DNA of 64,000 bases, from positions 1 through 64,000 of the forward strand of contig JBPBPL010000006.1 of NCBI GenBank assembly GCA_050954285.1, written 5' to 3'. Source of the DNA: Mucilaginibacter_A sp050954285. GTDB lineage: Bacteria > Bacteroidota > Bacteroidia > Sphingobacteriales > Sphingobacteriaceae. This document shows positions 17,084 to 25,195 of the stretch, one piece after another; position 1 is the first letter of the stretch; every line of letters starts with the position of its first letter. Below the pieces are notes generated by a model, which searched no databases, was not told where the DNA came from, and was given only the letters and a program-made list of their open reading frames with translations. The translations under genes and the position numbers were made by a program.

Positions 17084-17413
17084 ATGCAAAAATATTGTTT
17101 CACCCTTGATCTGGTTAATGATCCGCAACTGATTGAAGAATATAAAAACTATCACCAGAACGTGTGGCCGGAAATCAAAAAAAGCATTACCGATTCCGGA
17201 ATTATCCACATGGAAATTTATTTGCTGGGCAACCGTTTGTTTATGCTGATGGAGACGGATGCTACTTTCAGCTTTGCAAAAAAAGCCGAAGCAGATGCTA
17301 CCAACCCAAAAGTACAGGAATGGGAAAACCTGATGTGGAAATATCAGCAAGCTTTACCGCAAGCAAAACCCGGCGAAAAATGGTTATTAATGGACAAGAT
17401 TTTTCAACTATAA
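17084..17413 (+). CDS. L-fucose mutarotase, RhaM-like (type 2)
   Basis: 109 residues of the L-rhamnose mutarotase fold (COG3254), which interconverts sugar anomers. Signature: YCFTLDLVNDPQLIEEYKNYH with its substrate histidine, then VWPEIKKSITDSGIIHMEIYLLGNRLFMLMET and a terminal WLLMDKIFQL. In oxidative fucose clusters such as that of Xanthomonas this fold provides the fucose mutarotase instead of FucU, so the context assigns fucose rather than rhamnose. Six bases after fucP. Confidence 0.88.
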   Translation: MQKYCFTLDLVNDPQLIEEYKNYHQNVWPEIKKSITDSGIIHMEIYLLGNRLFMLMETDATFSFAKKAEADATNPKVQEWENLMWKYQQALPQAKPGEKWLLMDKIFQL

Positions 17414-17422
17414 AAGAAGCAC
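17401..17422 (-). repeat. GCTTCTTTTA-family element spanning stop and start
   Basis: TTTTCAACTATAAAAGAAGC overlaps the mutarotase stop and ends just before the SDR ATG at 17423, so its AAAGAAG may also be the ribosome binding site. Confidence 0.7.
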
Positions 17423-18187
17423 ATGTTTGAATTGACAGGTAAAAACACGGTTATCACGGGTGGCGGCAGTGGTATCGGCAAAGCTATTTCAACACTTTTT
17501 GCCAAACAAGGAGCCATCGTTCATATTATTGAACTGAATGCAGAAGCTGGCGAACAAACGGCTGCCGAAATTGAAGCGGAAGGCGGAAAAGCCTTTGTTT
17601 ACAGTGCCGATGTAAGCAATCAGCAACAAATCCTGGAAACGTTTATGAAGATCGACAAGATTGATATTCTCATCAACAACGCCGGCGTGGCGCACGTTGG
17701 CCGTGCTGATAACACAGAAGAAGCTGATTTTGAACGTGTTTTCAACATCAACGTTAAAGGTGCTTACAATTGTTTGTACGCGGCTATTCCAAACATGAAG
17801 GCGAATGGCGGCGGCGTAATTTTGAACATGGCTTCGATTGCGGCCTGGGTTGGATTGACGGATCGTTTTGCGTATTCCATGAGCAAGGGCGCCATTTTTG
17901 CCATGACTTTATCCGTAGCGCGGGATTATCTGGATGATCAGATCCGGTGCAACAGTATTTCTCCGGCCCGAATCCATACGCCTTTTGTAGATGGTTTTAT
18001 AGCAAAAAATTACGCTGGAAAAGAGGCAGAAATGTTTGCCAAATTATCTGCCAGTCAGCCGATTGGCCGCATGGGCGAACCGGAAGAAGTTGCGGCATTG
18101 GCTTTGTATTTATGCTCGGACGAAGCTGGTTTTGTAACTGGTTGCGATTATCCGCTGGATGGCGGTTTTATCAAACTGAACAACTAA
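17423..18187 (+). CDS. SDR, probable 2-keto-3-deoxy-L-fuconate dehydrogenase
   Basis: 254-residue short-chain dehydrogenase with TGGGSGIG cofactor motif (12-19), NNAG (85-88), catalytic Ser138, Tyr151 and Lys155 (YSMSK). The ISPARIHTPFVDGF stretch after the active site resembles the Xanthomonas-type enzyme that oxidises 2-keto-3-deoxy-L-fuconate to the 2,4-diketo acid with NAD. The next gene encodes the hydrolase for that diketo product, supporting the assignment over L-fucose dehydrogenase, which better fits the SDR at 19952. Confidence 0.85.
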   Translation: MFELTGKNTVITGGGSGIGKAISTLFAKQGAIVHIIELNAEAGEQTAAEIEAEGGKAFVYSADVSNQQQILETFMKIDKIDILINNAGVAHVGRADNTEEADFERVFNINVKGAYNCLYAAIPNMKANGGGVILNMASIAAWVGLTDRFAYSMSKGAIFAMTLSVARDYLDDQIRCNSISPARIHTPFVDGFIAKNYAGKEAEMFAKLSASQPIGRMGEPEEVAALALYLCSDEAGFVTGCDYPLDGGFIKLNN

Positions 18188-18195
18188 AAAACATC

Positions 18196-18229
18196 GATAA
18201 AAGCAGCATACTGTTTTTATCACCTAAAA
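18196..18229. repeat. Head-to-head pair of element copies (hairpin)
   Basis: GATAAAAGCAGCAT (18196-18209) faces ACTGTTTTTATC (18210-18221), making a near-perfect inverted repeat with a short loop, followed by ACC and TAAAAA. Two variants of the head (GCTGC and CTGT) are combined in one copy. It lies between two co-directional operon genes, so it may be an internal mRNA hairpin. Confidence 0.75.
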
Positions 18230-18237
18230 ATTGATTT

Positions 18238-19095
18238 ATGAAATTAATACGATACGGCGATGCCGGAAAAGAGAAAATAGGTGTCATTATTAATGGCATT
18301 CGATACGATACTTCTGCTTACGGCGGCGATTACAACGAGTGTTTTTTTGAAGATAACGGTCTGGAACGGTTGGAAGAATTTGTAAAAGCCAATCAGGGCC
18401 GCTTAATTGAGGTTTCGGATTCGGAGCGTTTGGGTTCGCCGGTGGCGCGGCCATCCAAAATCGTTTGTATTGGTTTGAATTATGCCAAACACGCGCAGGA
18501 AACCAATGCGCAAATTCCGGAAGAACCCATTTTGTTTTTCAAATCCACCACCGCTTTGGTTGGTCCGAATGATGCGATCATGATCCCCAAAAACTCTGTA
18601 AAAACGGATTGGGAAGTAGAATTGGCGTTGGTGATCGGCAAAAAAGCCAGCTATGTGGAAGAAGCCGACGCGATGGATTACGTGGCTGGATATTGCCTGC
18701 ACAACGATGTTTCTGAACGCGAATTTCAGCTGGAACGCGGCGGAACCTGGGACAAAGGCAAAGGCTGCGATACGTTTGCGCCTGTTGGCCCGTTTTTGGC
18801 TACTACCGATGAGATTGAAGATCCGCACAAGTTGCGTTTATGGCTAAGTTTGAATGGCAAAATTTTGCAGGATGGCAATACAGACGACCTGATTTTCAAC
18901 CTTCCGAAACTGGTTTCTTACCTCAGCCAGTTCATGACGTTGCTGCCGGGCGATATAATTTCTACCGGAACGCCTGCAGGTGTTGGTTTGGGCTTCAATC
19001 CGCCGGTTTATTTAAAACCTGGCGATGTGGTAGAACTCGGTATCGATGGCTTGGGAACTTCCCGCCAGGTGGTAAAAGCGTATGCGCAAAATTGA
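18238..19095 (+). CDS. FAH-family 2,4-diketo-3-deoxy-L-fuconate hydrolase
   Basis: 285 residues, fumarylacetoacetate hydrolase fold. Core signatures: GLNYAKHAQET, the metal ligands in PEEPILFFKS and DWEVELALVIG, and LPGDIISTGTPAGVGLG near the end. In the oxidative L-fucose route this family cleaves 2,4-diketo-3-deoxy-L-fuconate to pyruvate and L-lactate. The 3' end overlaps the lactonase gene by 14 bases, indicating tight coupling. Confidence 0.9.
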   Translation: MKLIRYGDAGKEKIGVIINGIRYDTSAYGGDYNECFFEDNGLERLEEFVKANQGRLIEVSDSERLGSPVARPSKIVCIGLNYAKHAQETNAQIPEEPILFFKSTTALVGPNDAIMIPKNSVKTDWEVELALVIGKKASYVEEADAMDYVAGYCLHNDVSEREFQLERGGTWDKGKGCDTFAPVGPFLATTDEIEDPHKLRLWLSLNGKILQDGNTDDLIFNLPKLVSYLSQFMTLLPGDIISTGTPAGVGLGFNPPVYLKPGDVVELGIDGLGTSRQVVKAYAQN

Positions 19096-19918
19096 TGCGC
19101 ATCAGCATTTCTGGCTTTTTGATCCGGTAAGAGACGGCTGGATTGATGGCTCGATGCCCGAAATCCAGCGCGATTTTTTGCCGGATCACCTAAAACCGAT
19201 TTTGAAAAAGAATGGTTTTGACGGTTGCGTTGTTGTTCAATCTGATCAATCCGAAACGGAAAATGAGTTCCAACTAAAAAATGCCGGTAAAAACAGCATC
19301 ATCAAAGGCATTGTGGGCTGGGCGGATTTATGTTCGCCCAAAGTGGAAGAACGGCTGGAACATTATCATCAGTTTAAGCTGATGAAAGGTTTCCGCCATA
19401 TTTTACAGGGCGAACCGGATGCTTCTTTTATGCTGCAAAAATCTTTCATGCACGGCATTTCACTGCTGCAAAAATTTGGTTTTACTTACGATTTGCTCAT
19501 TTACCCAAAGCATCTGCAAAATGCAAAAAAACTGGCGGAAGCTTTTCCGGATCAGCCTTTTGTGATGGATCATATTGCAAAGCCTGATATTAAAAATCAG
19601 CAGATTGCAGACTGGAAAAAGGATATTTCGGCAGTTGCAAAACTGGAAAATGTAAGCTGTAAAGTTTCCGGAATGGTAACCGAAGCGGATTGGAAAAACT
19701 GGAAACCGGAAGATTTTACGCCTTATCTGGATGTGGTTTTTGAAGCTTTTGGCGCAGAAAGAATTATGTTTGGTTCCGACTGGCCGGTTTGCAACGTGGC
19801 CGGAGGATATGAAAAAATGCTTTCCATCGTTCAAAATTACACTTCAACCTTAACCCAAAACGAGCAGGAACTATTTTGGGGAGGCAACGCGGTCAACTTT
19901 TACAAGCTCAAAATTTAA
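19082..19918 (+). CDS. L-fuconolactonase (amidohydrolase family 2)
   Basis: 278 residues, COG3618 amidohydrolase barrel. The metal-binding start is DAHQHFWLFDP (His7, His9), followed by FVMDHIAKPD and the late aspartate in RIMFGSDWPVCNVAGGY. By family and context it opens L-fuconolactone to L-fuconate. Its reading frame contains one exact ATGCTTCTTTTA (19419-19430, encoding DASFML) and one TAAAAACAGCATC. Start chosen at the ATG giving the HxH motif at the proper distance, overlapping the previous gene. Confidence 0.92.
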   Translation: MRKIDAHQHFWLFDPVRDGWIDGSMPEIQRDFLPDHLKPILKKNGFDGCVVVQSDQSETENEFQLKNAGKNSIIKGIVGWADLCSPKVEERLEHYHQFKLMKGFRHILQGEPDASFMLQKSFMHGISLLQKFGFTYDLLIYPKHLQNAKKLAEAFPDQPFVMDHIAKPDIKNQQIADWKKDISAVAKLENVSCKVSGMVTEADWKNWKPEDFTPYLDVVFEAFGAERIMFGSDWPVCNVAGGYEKMLSIVQNYTSTLTQNEQELFWGGNAVNFYKLKI

Positions 19919-19936
19919 GGTGCTAAAAGAAGCATC
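19911..19936 (-). repeat. GCTTCTTTTA-family element after lactonase
   Basis: Minus-strand reading GAGATGCTTCTTTTAGC, ACC, TTAAATTT: exact 12-mer core. It overlaps the last codons and stop of the lactonase. Confidence 0.75.
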
Positions 19937-19951
19937 TCAACCAATAAAATC

Positions 19952-20740
19952 ATGGATTTAAAACTGAAAAATAAAGTCATCATCGTTACCGGCGGTGCAA
20001 AAGGAATTGGCGAAGGCATCAGCAAAACATTGGCTGCAGAAGGCGCAGTTCCGGTAATTATCGGCCGGAGTGAGGCTGATAATTTAAAAACTGTTGCTGA
20101 AATTGAAGCTGCGGGCGGACAAGCTTTTCAGGTGGTTGCAGAACTGGCTGATCCTGAAGAATGTAAAAAAGCAGTTGCGACAGTGATCGAAAAATTTGGC
20201 CGGATTGAAGGTTTAATCAATAATGCCGGTGTAAACGATGGCGTGAGTTTAGAAAATGGCAACTACGCCGATTTTATGGCGAGCCTGCACAAAAACATGG
20301 TTCATTATTATTTGATGGCGCATCATGCTTTGCCGGAGCTGATAAAATCTAAAGGTCCTATCCTTAATATTACTTCCAAAACTGCGGAAACGGGCCAGGG
20401 AAATACATCTGCTTATGCGGCGGCAAATGGCGGTCGCAACGCTTTAACGCGGGAATGGGCCGTGGAATTGCTGAAATACGGCATCCGTGTAAATGCAGTG
20501 GTGGTGGCCGAATGCTGGACGCCTGCTTACGAAACCTGGATTGAAACGCTGGAAAATCCGCAGGAAAAATTAACCGAAATTACCCGGAAAATCCCTTTGG
20601 AAAACCGGATGACGACTTCCAAAGAAATTGCCAATATGGTCGTTTTTTTATTGTCGGAAAGTTCAAGCCATACTACCGGACAGATTATTCATGTGGATGG
20701 CGGCTACGTTCACCTGGACCGCGCGCTGGCCAATGCCTGA
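19952..20740 (+). CDS. SDR, probable L-fucose dehydrogenase, with Asn for catalytic Lys
   Basis: 262 residues. TGGAKGIG (13-20) binds the cofactor, NNAG is at 90-93, Ser142 (NITSKTAE) and Tyr155 are in place. However the YxxxK motif reads Tyr155-AAA-Asn159: codon AAT at 20426-20428 replaces the usual lysine. The REWAVELLKYGIRVNAVVVAECWTP region is otherwise intact and the C-terminal HVDGGYVHLDRAL is conserved-looking. Context suggests oxidation of L-fucose to its lactone. I believe relatives in this phylum share the Asn, but cannot confirm here. Confidence 0.78.
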   Translation: MDLKLKNKVIIVTGGAKGIGEGISKTLAAEGAVPVIIGRSEADNLKTVAEIEAAGGQAFQVVAELADPEECKKAVATVIEKFGRIEGLINNAGVNDGVSLENGNYADFMASLHKNMVHYYLMAHHALPELIKSKGPILNITSKTAETGQGNTSAYAAANGGRNALTREWAVELLKYGIRVNAVVVAECWTPAYETWIETLENPQEKLTEITRKIPLENRMTTSKEIANMVVFLLSESSSHTTGQIIHVDGGYVHLDRALANA

Positions 20741-20763
20741 TTTTTGTATGATAAAAACAGTAG
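20741..20763 (-). repeat. GCTGTTTTTA-type element over the next start codon
   Basis: TTTTTGTATGATAAAAACAG spans the ATG of the Zn-dehydrogenase at 20748, so the element encodes its first residues (MIKTVV). Confidence 0.65.
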
Positions 20764-21764
20764 TTTGTACCGAACCTGGCCAGCTAACTTACAGCAGCAA
20801 GGAAATGCCCACGCTTGAAAAAGATCGGGCGATCATCAAAATTAAACGTATTGGTATCTGCGGAACGGATTTGCACGCGTTTGAAGGTACACAACCGTTT
20901 TTTAATTATCCCCGGATTTTGGGCCATGAATTGGCCGGAGAACTGATGGATTTTGACAACGCGCCCGGTTTTGAAAAAGGTGAAGCGGTAACTTTTATCC
21001 CTTATTTTAACTGCGGCCATTGCATTGCCTGCCGTTCCAGTAAGCCAAATTGCTGCGTGCAAATACAGGTTTGTGGTGTGCATATTGATGGTGGCATGGC
21101 CGAATATCTGGCCGTTCCTTCCCGGCTTTTGGTTCATGGTGAAGGGTTGAGTTTTGATGAACTGGCTTTGGTAGAACCATTGGCTATTGGTGCGCACGGC
21201 GTTCGCCGGGCAGCTGTGCAGGCAGGCGAATTTGTGCTGGTTGCAGGAGCCGGCCCCATTGGTTCGGGTACGATGGAATTTGCGCGCATTGCTGGTGCAA
21301 CAGTTATCGCATTGGATATCAACCAAAACCGCCTGGATTTTTGCAAAGAAATGCTCCGCATTCATCATACCATCAATGCTTCAACAGCAAACATAACCGA
21401 ACAGCTGCAACAAATTACAAATGGCGATATGCCAACGGTTGTAATTGATGCAACCGGCAGCCAGAAAGCCATTAACAATGCTTTTCAATATATGGCGCAT
21501 GGTGCGCGATATGTTTTGGTTGGCTTGCAGAAAGGTGAAATCTGTTTCAGCCATCCCGATTTTCATAAACGTGAAGCTACACTGATGAGCAGCCGCAATG
21601 CTACCCGTGCAGATTTTGAGCACGTTATTTTAGCCATGAAAAAAGGCTTGGTTCATCCTAAAACTTACATTACCCATCGGGTTGGTTTTGACGAAGTGAA
21701 AAATCAGTTTGAAAGCTGGCTCGATCCGGCAAATGGTGTAATCAAAGCGATGGTTAATCTTTAA
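20748..21764 (+). CDS. Zinc-dependent alcohol/polyol dehydrogenase
   Basis: 338 residues, medium-chain dehydrogenase family. Catalytic zinc: Cys38 (GICGTD) and His60-Glu61 (GHELAGE). Structural zinc: Cys89, Cys92, Cys95 and Cys103. Rossmann motif GAGPIGSG. The frame stays open upstream to 20628, but that would overlap the SDR by more than 100 bases; the ATG at 20748 gives the normal MxxxVxxEPG start. In the fucose operon it may oxidise fucose or a related alcohol such as lactaldehyde/propanediol; the substrate is inferred only from context. Confidence 0.88.
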   Translation: MIKTVVCTEPGQLTYSSKEMPTLEKDRAIIKIKRIGICGTDLHAFEGTQPFFNYPRILGHELAGELMDFDNAPGFEKGEAVTFIPYFNCGHCIACRSSKPNCCVQIQVCGVHIDGGMAEYLAVPSRLLVHGEGLSFDELALVEPLAIGAHGVRRAAVQAGEFVLVAGAGPIGSGTMEFARIAGATVIALDINQNRLDFCKEMLRIHHTINASTANITEQLQQITNGDMPTVVIDATGSQKAINNAFQYMAHGARYVLVGLQKGEICFSHPDFHKREATLMSSRNATRADFEHVILAMKKGLVHPKTYITHRVGFDEVKNQFESWLDPANGVIKAMVNL

Positions 21765-21788
21765 TGCTTCTTTTACTGGTATAAAATC
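21763..21788 (+). repeat. GCTTCTTTTA-family element closing the fucose operon
   Basis: AATGCTTCTTTTACTGG followed by TATAAAATC; exact core, overlapping the dehydrogenase stop. Confidence 0.8.
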
Positions 21789-22043
21789 AAGAACGGATAG
21801 GGTTGAGAAACGGTAATTTTCACTGATTTTTATGCCATAAAAACTGCACATTTTTTCTGTTGATTCTTTCGTCGATACAAATCAATCTTTTGTCGGTACC
21901 TGTTTACTTAATTTTTATAAAACCGGCTACTTTTATTGGCTTATCAAAAAGCATTATCCTGTAAATGATGTTTTTATGCTGAAATAAATTCAAACCAAAA
22001 GCAAAAAATATTATTGTAGATGGGTTGATTTATCCTTTCCAAA
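21789..22043. other. Intergenic stretch before the pepsin-like gene
   Basis: About 255 bases of AT-rich DNA. It contains TTTTGTCGGTACC-like and TTTTATAAAA stretches but no exact TAnnTTTG at promoter distance from 22044, no ORF worth reporting and no strong hairpin. The leader of the downstream gene presumably lies here. Confidence 0.5.
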
Positions 22044-23183
22044 ATGAAGAAAACTTACTGTACCAAACTTTTGTCATTCATATCAGGAGCCATTTTAATA
22101 TTGGCTTTGGCGGCATCATGTAAAAAAGAGCAAACTGCTGCTACAACACCAACTGTTGCCACACCTACAAAGCTGGGTTTATACGAATTTGGTGCCGATG
22201 CCACGTTAAATTACAGGCAGGTACAAATCAACGTATCTAAAGTTGGTACGCAAACGGTTTCCTATGGGATGGTTTTTGATACAGGTTCGGGCGGCATGGT
22301 GCTGGATGCGCAAGGCATTTTACCGGCATCAATGATTACCACTGCCGGCTTTGTTTTTACCGGAGATTCTACCGTTGTAAACGGTATTACGATTACCAGT
22401 CAGCAGTCATCCGTTACTTATGGCAGTAATACAAACGGAGCCACCGTTTATGGTAATTTGGCTTATGCGCCGGTTACAATTGGCGATGTAAATGGCAGTA
22501 TTATAGTTAAAAGATTGCCTTTTTTCCTGTACTACAAAGCAGTGAATGTTGGCGGAACAACAGCAGGAATTACAGCTACTGCGCATGATTTTGACGTAAT
22601 GGGTGTTGCCCCGATTTATGATATTACTTTTAACAACGGCGTATTTATCAGCAGTCCTTTCAGTTATTTTGATCCGGGAACAGGCCTCACCAGAGGGTTC
22701 AAAATAGCGGCTTTGGGCACTTCCAATTTTTCGAGTAATGGCTATTCTACTTTTGTACCTGGTGTAGTTACATTAGGTTTAACAGCTGCGGATATGTCTT
22801 CTTCATCAGGCTTTACCCAGCATCAGCTAACAAATTATCCCGGTGCTGGTTATTATCCAATCATCTCATCAACAATAACTTACAATAACAAAACACTTAC
22901 TACTTATGCATTATTTGACTCTGGAACGGCACCTTACAGTTATATTGAAGACAGCACCGCGCCAACAACTGCTGCATTATTAGCTACAAATAGTGCGGTA
23001 AAAGCAACTACCACTTCTGGTTTTAGCTATTCTTACACTACAACCAGTACCGATTATTTAACTTACCTTGAAAATCCAAAAACATCCGGAAATGACTTTT
23101 CTATTTTCGGGCTAAATTATTTTTTGAATAACGAATACATGCTGGATCTGACAAACTATAAATTAGGCTTGAAAAATAATTAA
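22044..23183 (+). CDS. Pepsin-like aspartic protease lipoprotein (putative)
   Basis: 379 residues. The signal peptide ends at LAASC (Cys26 lipobox), followed by a Thr/Pro-rich linker, so it is probably anchored outside the inner membrane. Two aspartic-protease active-site triads are present in two lobes: Asp79-Thr-Gly-Ser (MVFDTGSGGMVLDA) and Asp292-Ser-Gly-Thr (ALFDSGTAPYSYIED). Around them are features in pepsin order: a Tyr-containing TYGSNTNGATVYG flap-like segment, FDVMGVAP (compare DGILGLAY), GVVTLGL, and a C-terminal IFGLNYFLNNEYMLD-LTNYKLGL that mirrors ILGDVFLRxYYxxFDxxxxxxGLA. Bacterial pepsin homologues are rare. Catalytic activity is inferred from motifs; a non-peptidase relative is possible. 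Confidence 0.72.
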   Translation: MKKTYCTKLLSFISGAILILALAASCKKEQTAATTPTVATPTKLGLYEFGADATLNYRQVQINVSKVGTQTVSYGMVFDTGSGGMVLDAQGILPASMITTAGFVFTGDSTVVNGITITSQQSSVTYGSNTNGATVYGNLAYAPVTIGDVNGSIIVKRLPFFLYYKAVNVGGTTAGITATAHDFDVMGVAPIYDITFNNGVFISSPFSYFDPGTGLTRGFKIAALGTSNFSSNGYSTFVPGVVTLGLTAADMSSSSGFTQHQLTNYPGAGYYPIISSTITYNNKTLTTYALFDSGTAPYSYIEDSTAPTTAALLATNSAVKATTTSGFSYSYTTTSTDYLTYLENPKTSGNDFSIFGLNYFLNNEYMLDLTNYKLGLKNN

Positions 23184-23204
23184 GTTGATCAGCAAATTTT
23201 TATG

Positions 23205-23250
23205 TTAACTAAAAGAAGCTGCCTTTTACGAGGCAGCTTCTTTTAGTTAA
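23205..23250. terminator. 19-bp perfect hairpin built from element cores
   Basis: A perfect 19-bp inverted repeat (arms 23205-23223 and 23232-23250, 8-base loop) containing TAAAAGAAGC in one arm and GCTTCTTTTA in the other. GC-rich centre (GCTGCC/GGCAGC) and AT-rich base fit an intrinsic terminator usable from both strands, between the convergent pepsin-like and GAPDH genes. Confidence 0.85.
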
Positions 23251-23254
23251 ATCC

Positions 23255-23279
23255 AATGCTTCTTTTATCGCCTAAAAAA
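23255..23279 (+). repeat. GCTTCTTTTA-family element after terminator
   Basis: AATGCTTCTTTTATCGCC then TAAAAA; five bases after the hairpin, reaching the 3' end of the GAPDH gene. Confidence 0.8.
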
Positions 23280-24897
23280 TGAATTTTGTGCTTAAAAAAT
23301 TGGATTCATTATCGTTTACAATTTCGTTGATCAGGTTCTTGTTATCATCAGTTAGCTTGGTAGCCACCAAAGACCGGATTGAAAATGCCCGCAACGCATC
23401 CACTACAGAAAGCGTTCCTTCCGCACTGTCTTTGCGGCCGGTAAAAGGGAAAATATCCGGGCCGCGCTGGCACTGGCAATTGATGTTTACACGACTGACC
23501 AAATTTACAAACGGATCGATCAGTGAGGCAATTTCTTCTGCATCTTCGCTAAAAATACTTACCTGCTGGCCATGCGGCGAGTTGATCTGGTAATCAATTG
23601 CTTCTTCAATTTCCTGAAAAGGAATTACCGGAATTACTGGTCCAAACTGCTCTTCGCGGTATAATTTCATTTTATCGTTTACCGGAAAAACAACCGCCGG
23701 ATAAACAAAAGAAGCTACCGTTTCACCACCGTTTTCGTTGATGATTTTGGCACCATTGGTTATCGCATCATCAATACATTCTTTTAAATACGCCGGTTTA
23801 TTAGGCTCCGGCAGCGGCGTTAAGTTTACGCCTTGCTCCCAGGGCATACCAAATTTTAGTTTGCTGATGGCTTCGGAAAATTCTTTTAAAAACTCTTGTG
23901 CAATATCCTGGTGTACCAAAATGATTTTTAAAGCCGTACAACGTTGTCCGTTAAAAGAAAGCGAACCGGTTACACATTCGCTTACAGCCAGTTTTAGGTT
24001 TGCATTTTTAGTGATGATGGCCGCATTCTTCGCATCCAACCCCAAAACCGCCCGCAAACGGTTAACTTTCGGATGGTCTTTTTTGAGTTGATTGGCCACT
24101 TTGCTGGAACCGATCAGCGTTAAAACATTAATCTTGCCGGACTGCATTAATGGCGGAACGATATCTGCCCCACGGCCATAAATGGTATTCACCACGCCTT
24201 TCGGGAAACATTCCTGATAAGCTTTCAGCAGCGGATAATGCAGCAAACTGCCATGTTTTGGCGTTTTAAAAAGCAGTGTATTGCCCATAATCAAAGCCGG
24301 AATCAGCGTGGTAAAAGTTTCATTCAGCGGATAATTAAACGGCCCCATACACAAAACTACGCCCAACGACGAGCGGCGAACCTGCGCCACAATGCCTTGT
24401 TCAATCTCAAAACGGGAAGATTGCCGGTCAATATCCTTCAACGCATCAATGGTAGCGTGAATATACTCCACCGTCCGGTCAAATTCCTTAACCGATTCTG
24501 CGTACGGCTTGCCAATTTCCCACATAATCAGCTTCACCACCAAATCTTTTTGCTGCACCATTTTAAAGGTAAACTGCTCCACGCGCTTGATACGATCAGC
24601 CACACTCATGGTTGGCCACTCCCCGCGGCCGTTATCGTAAGCCGCCATTGCCGCATCCAAAGCCTCAATCGCTTCTTTAACGCCGCAAACCGGGAACGCG
24701 CCAATCACTTTCCGCTGCAACCCTTCGGGTGTGCGGATGCAAATTGGCGACGAAACCTCGCTTAGCTCACCATCCCATTTTTTCATTTCTCCGTTGCAGA
24801 GATATTCCCGCTGGATAATTTGCTCCGGCAGATTATATTCTGGCGGAATCTGGTTTTCCTCTACAAAAATATTTTCGAGCTGATTTTTAAAATCCAT
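23272..24897 (-). CDS. NADP-dependent glyceraldehyde-3-phosphate dehydrogenase (aldehyde dehydrogenase type)
   Basis: 541 residues of the aldehyde dehydrogenase superfamily, longer than the usual 480 because of an N-terminal extension of about 50 residues. MGPFNYPLNETF is the GapN-type form of the cofactor motif, LIGSSKVA and AVLGLDAKNAA follow, and the catalytic cysteine is in SFNGQRCTALK. GapN enzymes oxidise glyceraldehyde 3-phosphate directly to 3-phosphoglycerate with NADP, bypassing ATP formation and supplying NADPH. Specificity is inferred from these motifs and could differ. Confidence 0.85.
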   Translation of the reverse strand: MDFKNQLENIFVEENQIPPEYNLPEQIIQREYLCNGEMKKWDGELSEVSSPICIRTPEGLQRKVIGAFPVCGVKEAIEALDAAMAAYDNGRGEWPTMSVADRIKRVEQFTFKMVQQKDLVVKLIMWEIGKPYAESVKEFDRTVEYIHATIDALKDIDRQSSRFEIEQGIVAQVRRSSLGVVLCMGPFNYPLNETFTTLIPALIMGNTLLFKTPKHGSLLHYPLLKAYQECFPKGVVNTIYGRGADIVPPLMQSGKINVLTLIGSSKVANQLKKDHPKVNRLRAVLGLDAKNAAIITKNANLKLAVSECVTGSLSFNGQRCTALKIILVHQDIAQEFLKEFSEAISKLKFGMPWEQGVNLTPLPEPNKPAYLKECIDDAITNGAKIINENGGETVASFVYPAVVFPVNDKMKLYREEQFGPVIPVIPFQEIEEAIDYQINSPHGQQVSIFSEDAEEIASLIDPFVNLVSRVNINCQCQRGPDIFPFTGRKDSAEGTLSVVDALRAFSIRSLVATKLTDDNKNLINEIVNDNESNFLSTKFIF

Positions 24898-25195
24898 TTA
24901 ATAATTATTTTAGGTGATGATGTTAAATTGAATGCTTTTTTTATCAGTATAAAATCCGGATGAAAAAGATATTCCGGAAGATTTTGTAATATCAGCATTT
25001 CCCAATAACATCAGCTTAAAAACCTAAATTTACTTGGTTTGTTTCTGGAAAAGGCTGCCTCAGGCGGAAATCGGTTTTGGGGTTACGCGATATTTTATCG
25101 AAATTCGTTTTTCAGGTTCTGCATAAATTGAACGGTGTTTCCTTTGGTTAACGCTTTTAAAATTGGAGTGAATCCAAGGACAGGGATCAACATTA
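24898..25195. other. Intergenic region between divergent genes
   Basis: 298 bases separating GAPDH (minus) and a GNAT (plus). It holds one variant element at 24931-24957 (AATGCTTTTTTTATCAG, then TATAAAATC, with C changed to T in the core). No exact TAnnTTTG in either direction, no ORF or strong terminator was seen. Confidence 0.6.

Noticed and set aside
20628..20747. Longer N-terminus for the Zn-dehydrogenase
   Set aside because: Would overlap the preceding SDR by over 100 bases and gives a non-family N-terminus; ATG 20748 fits the family.
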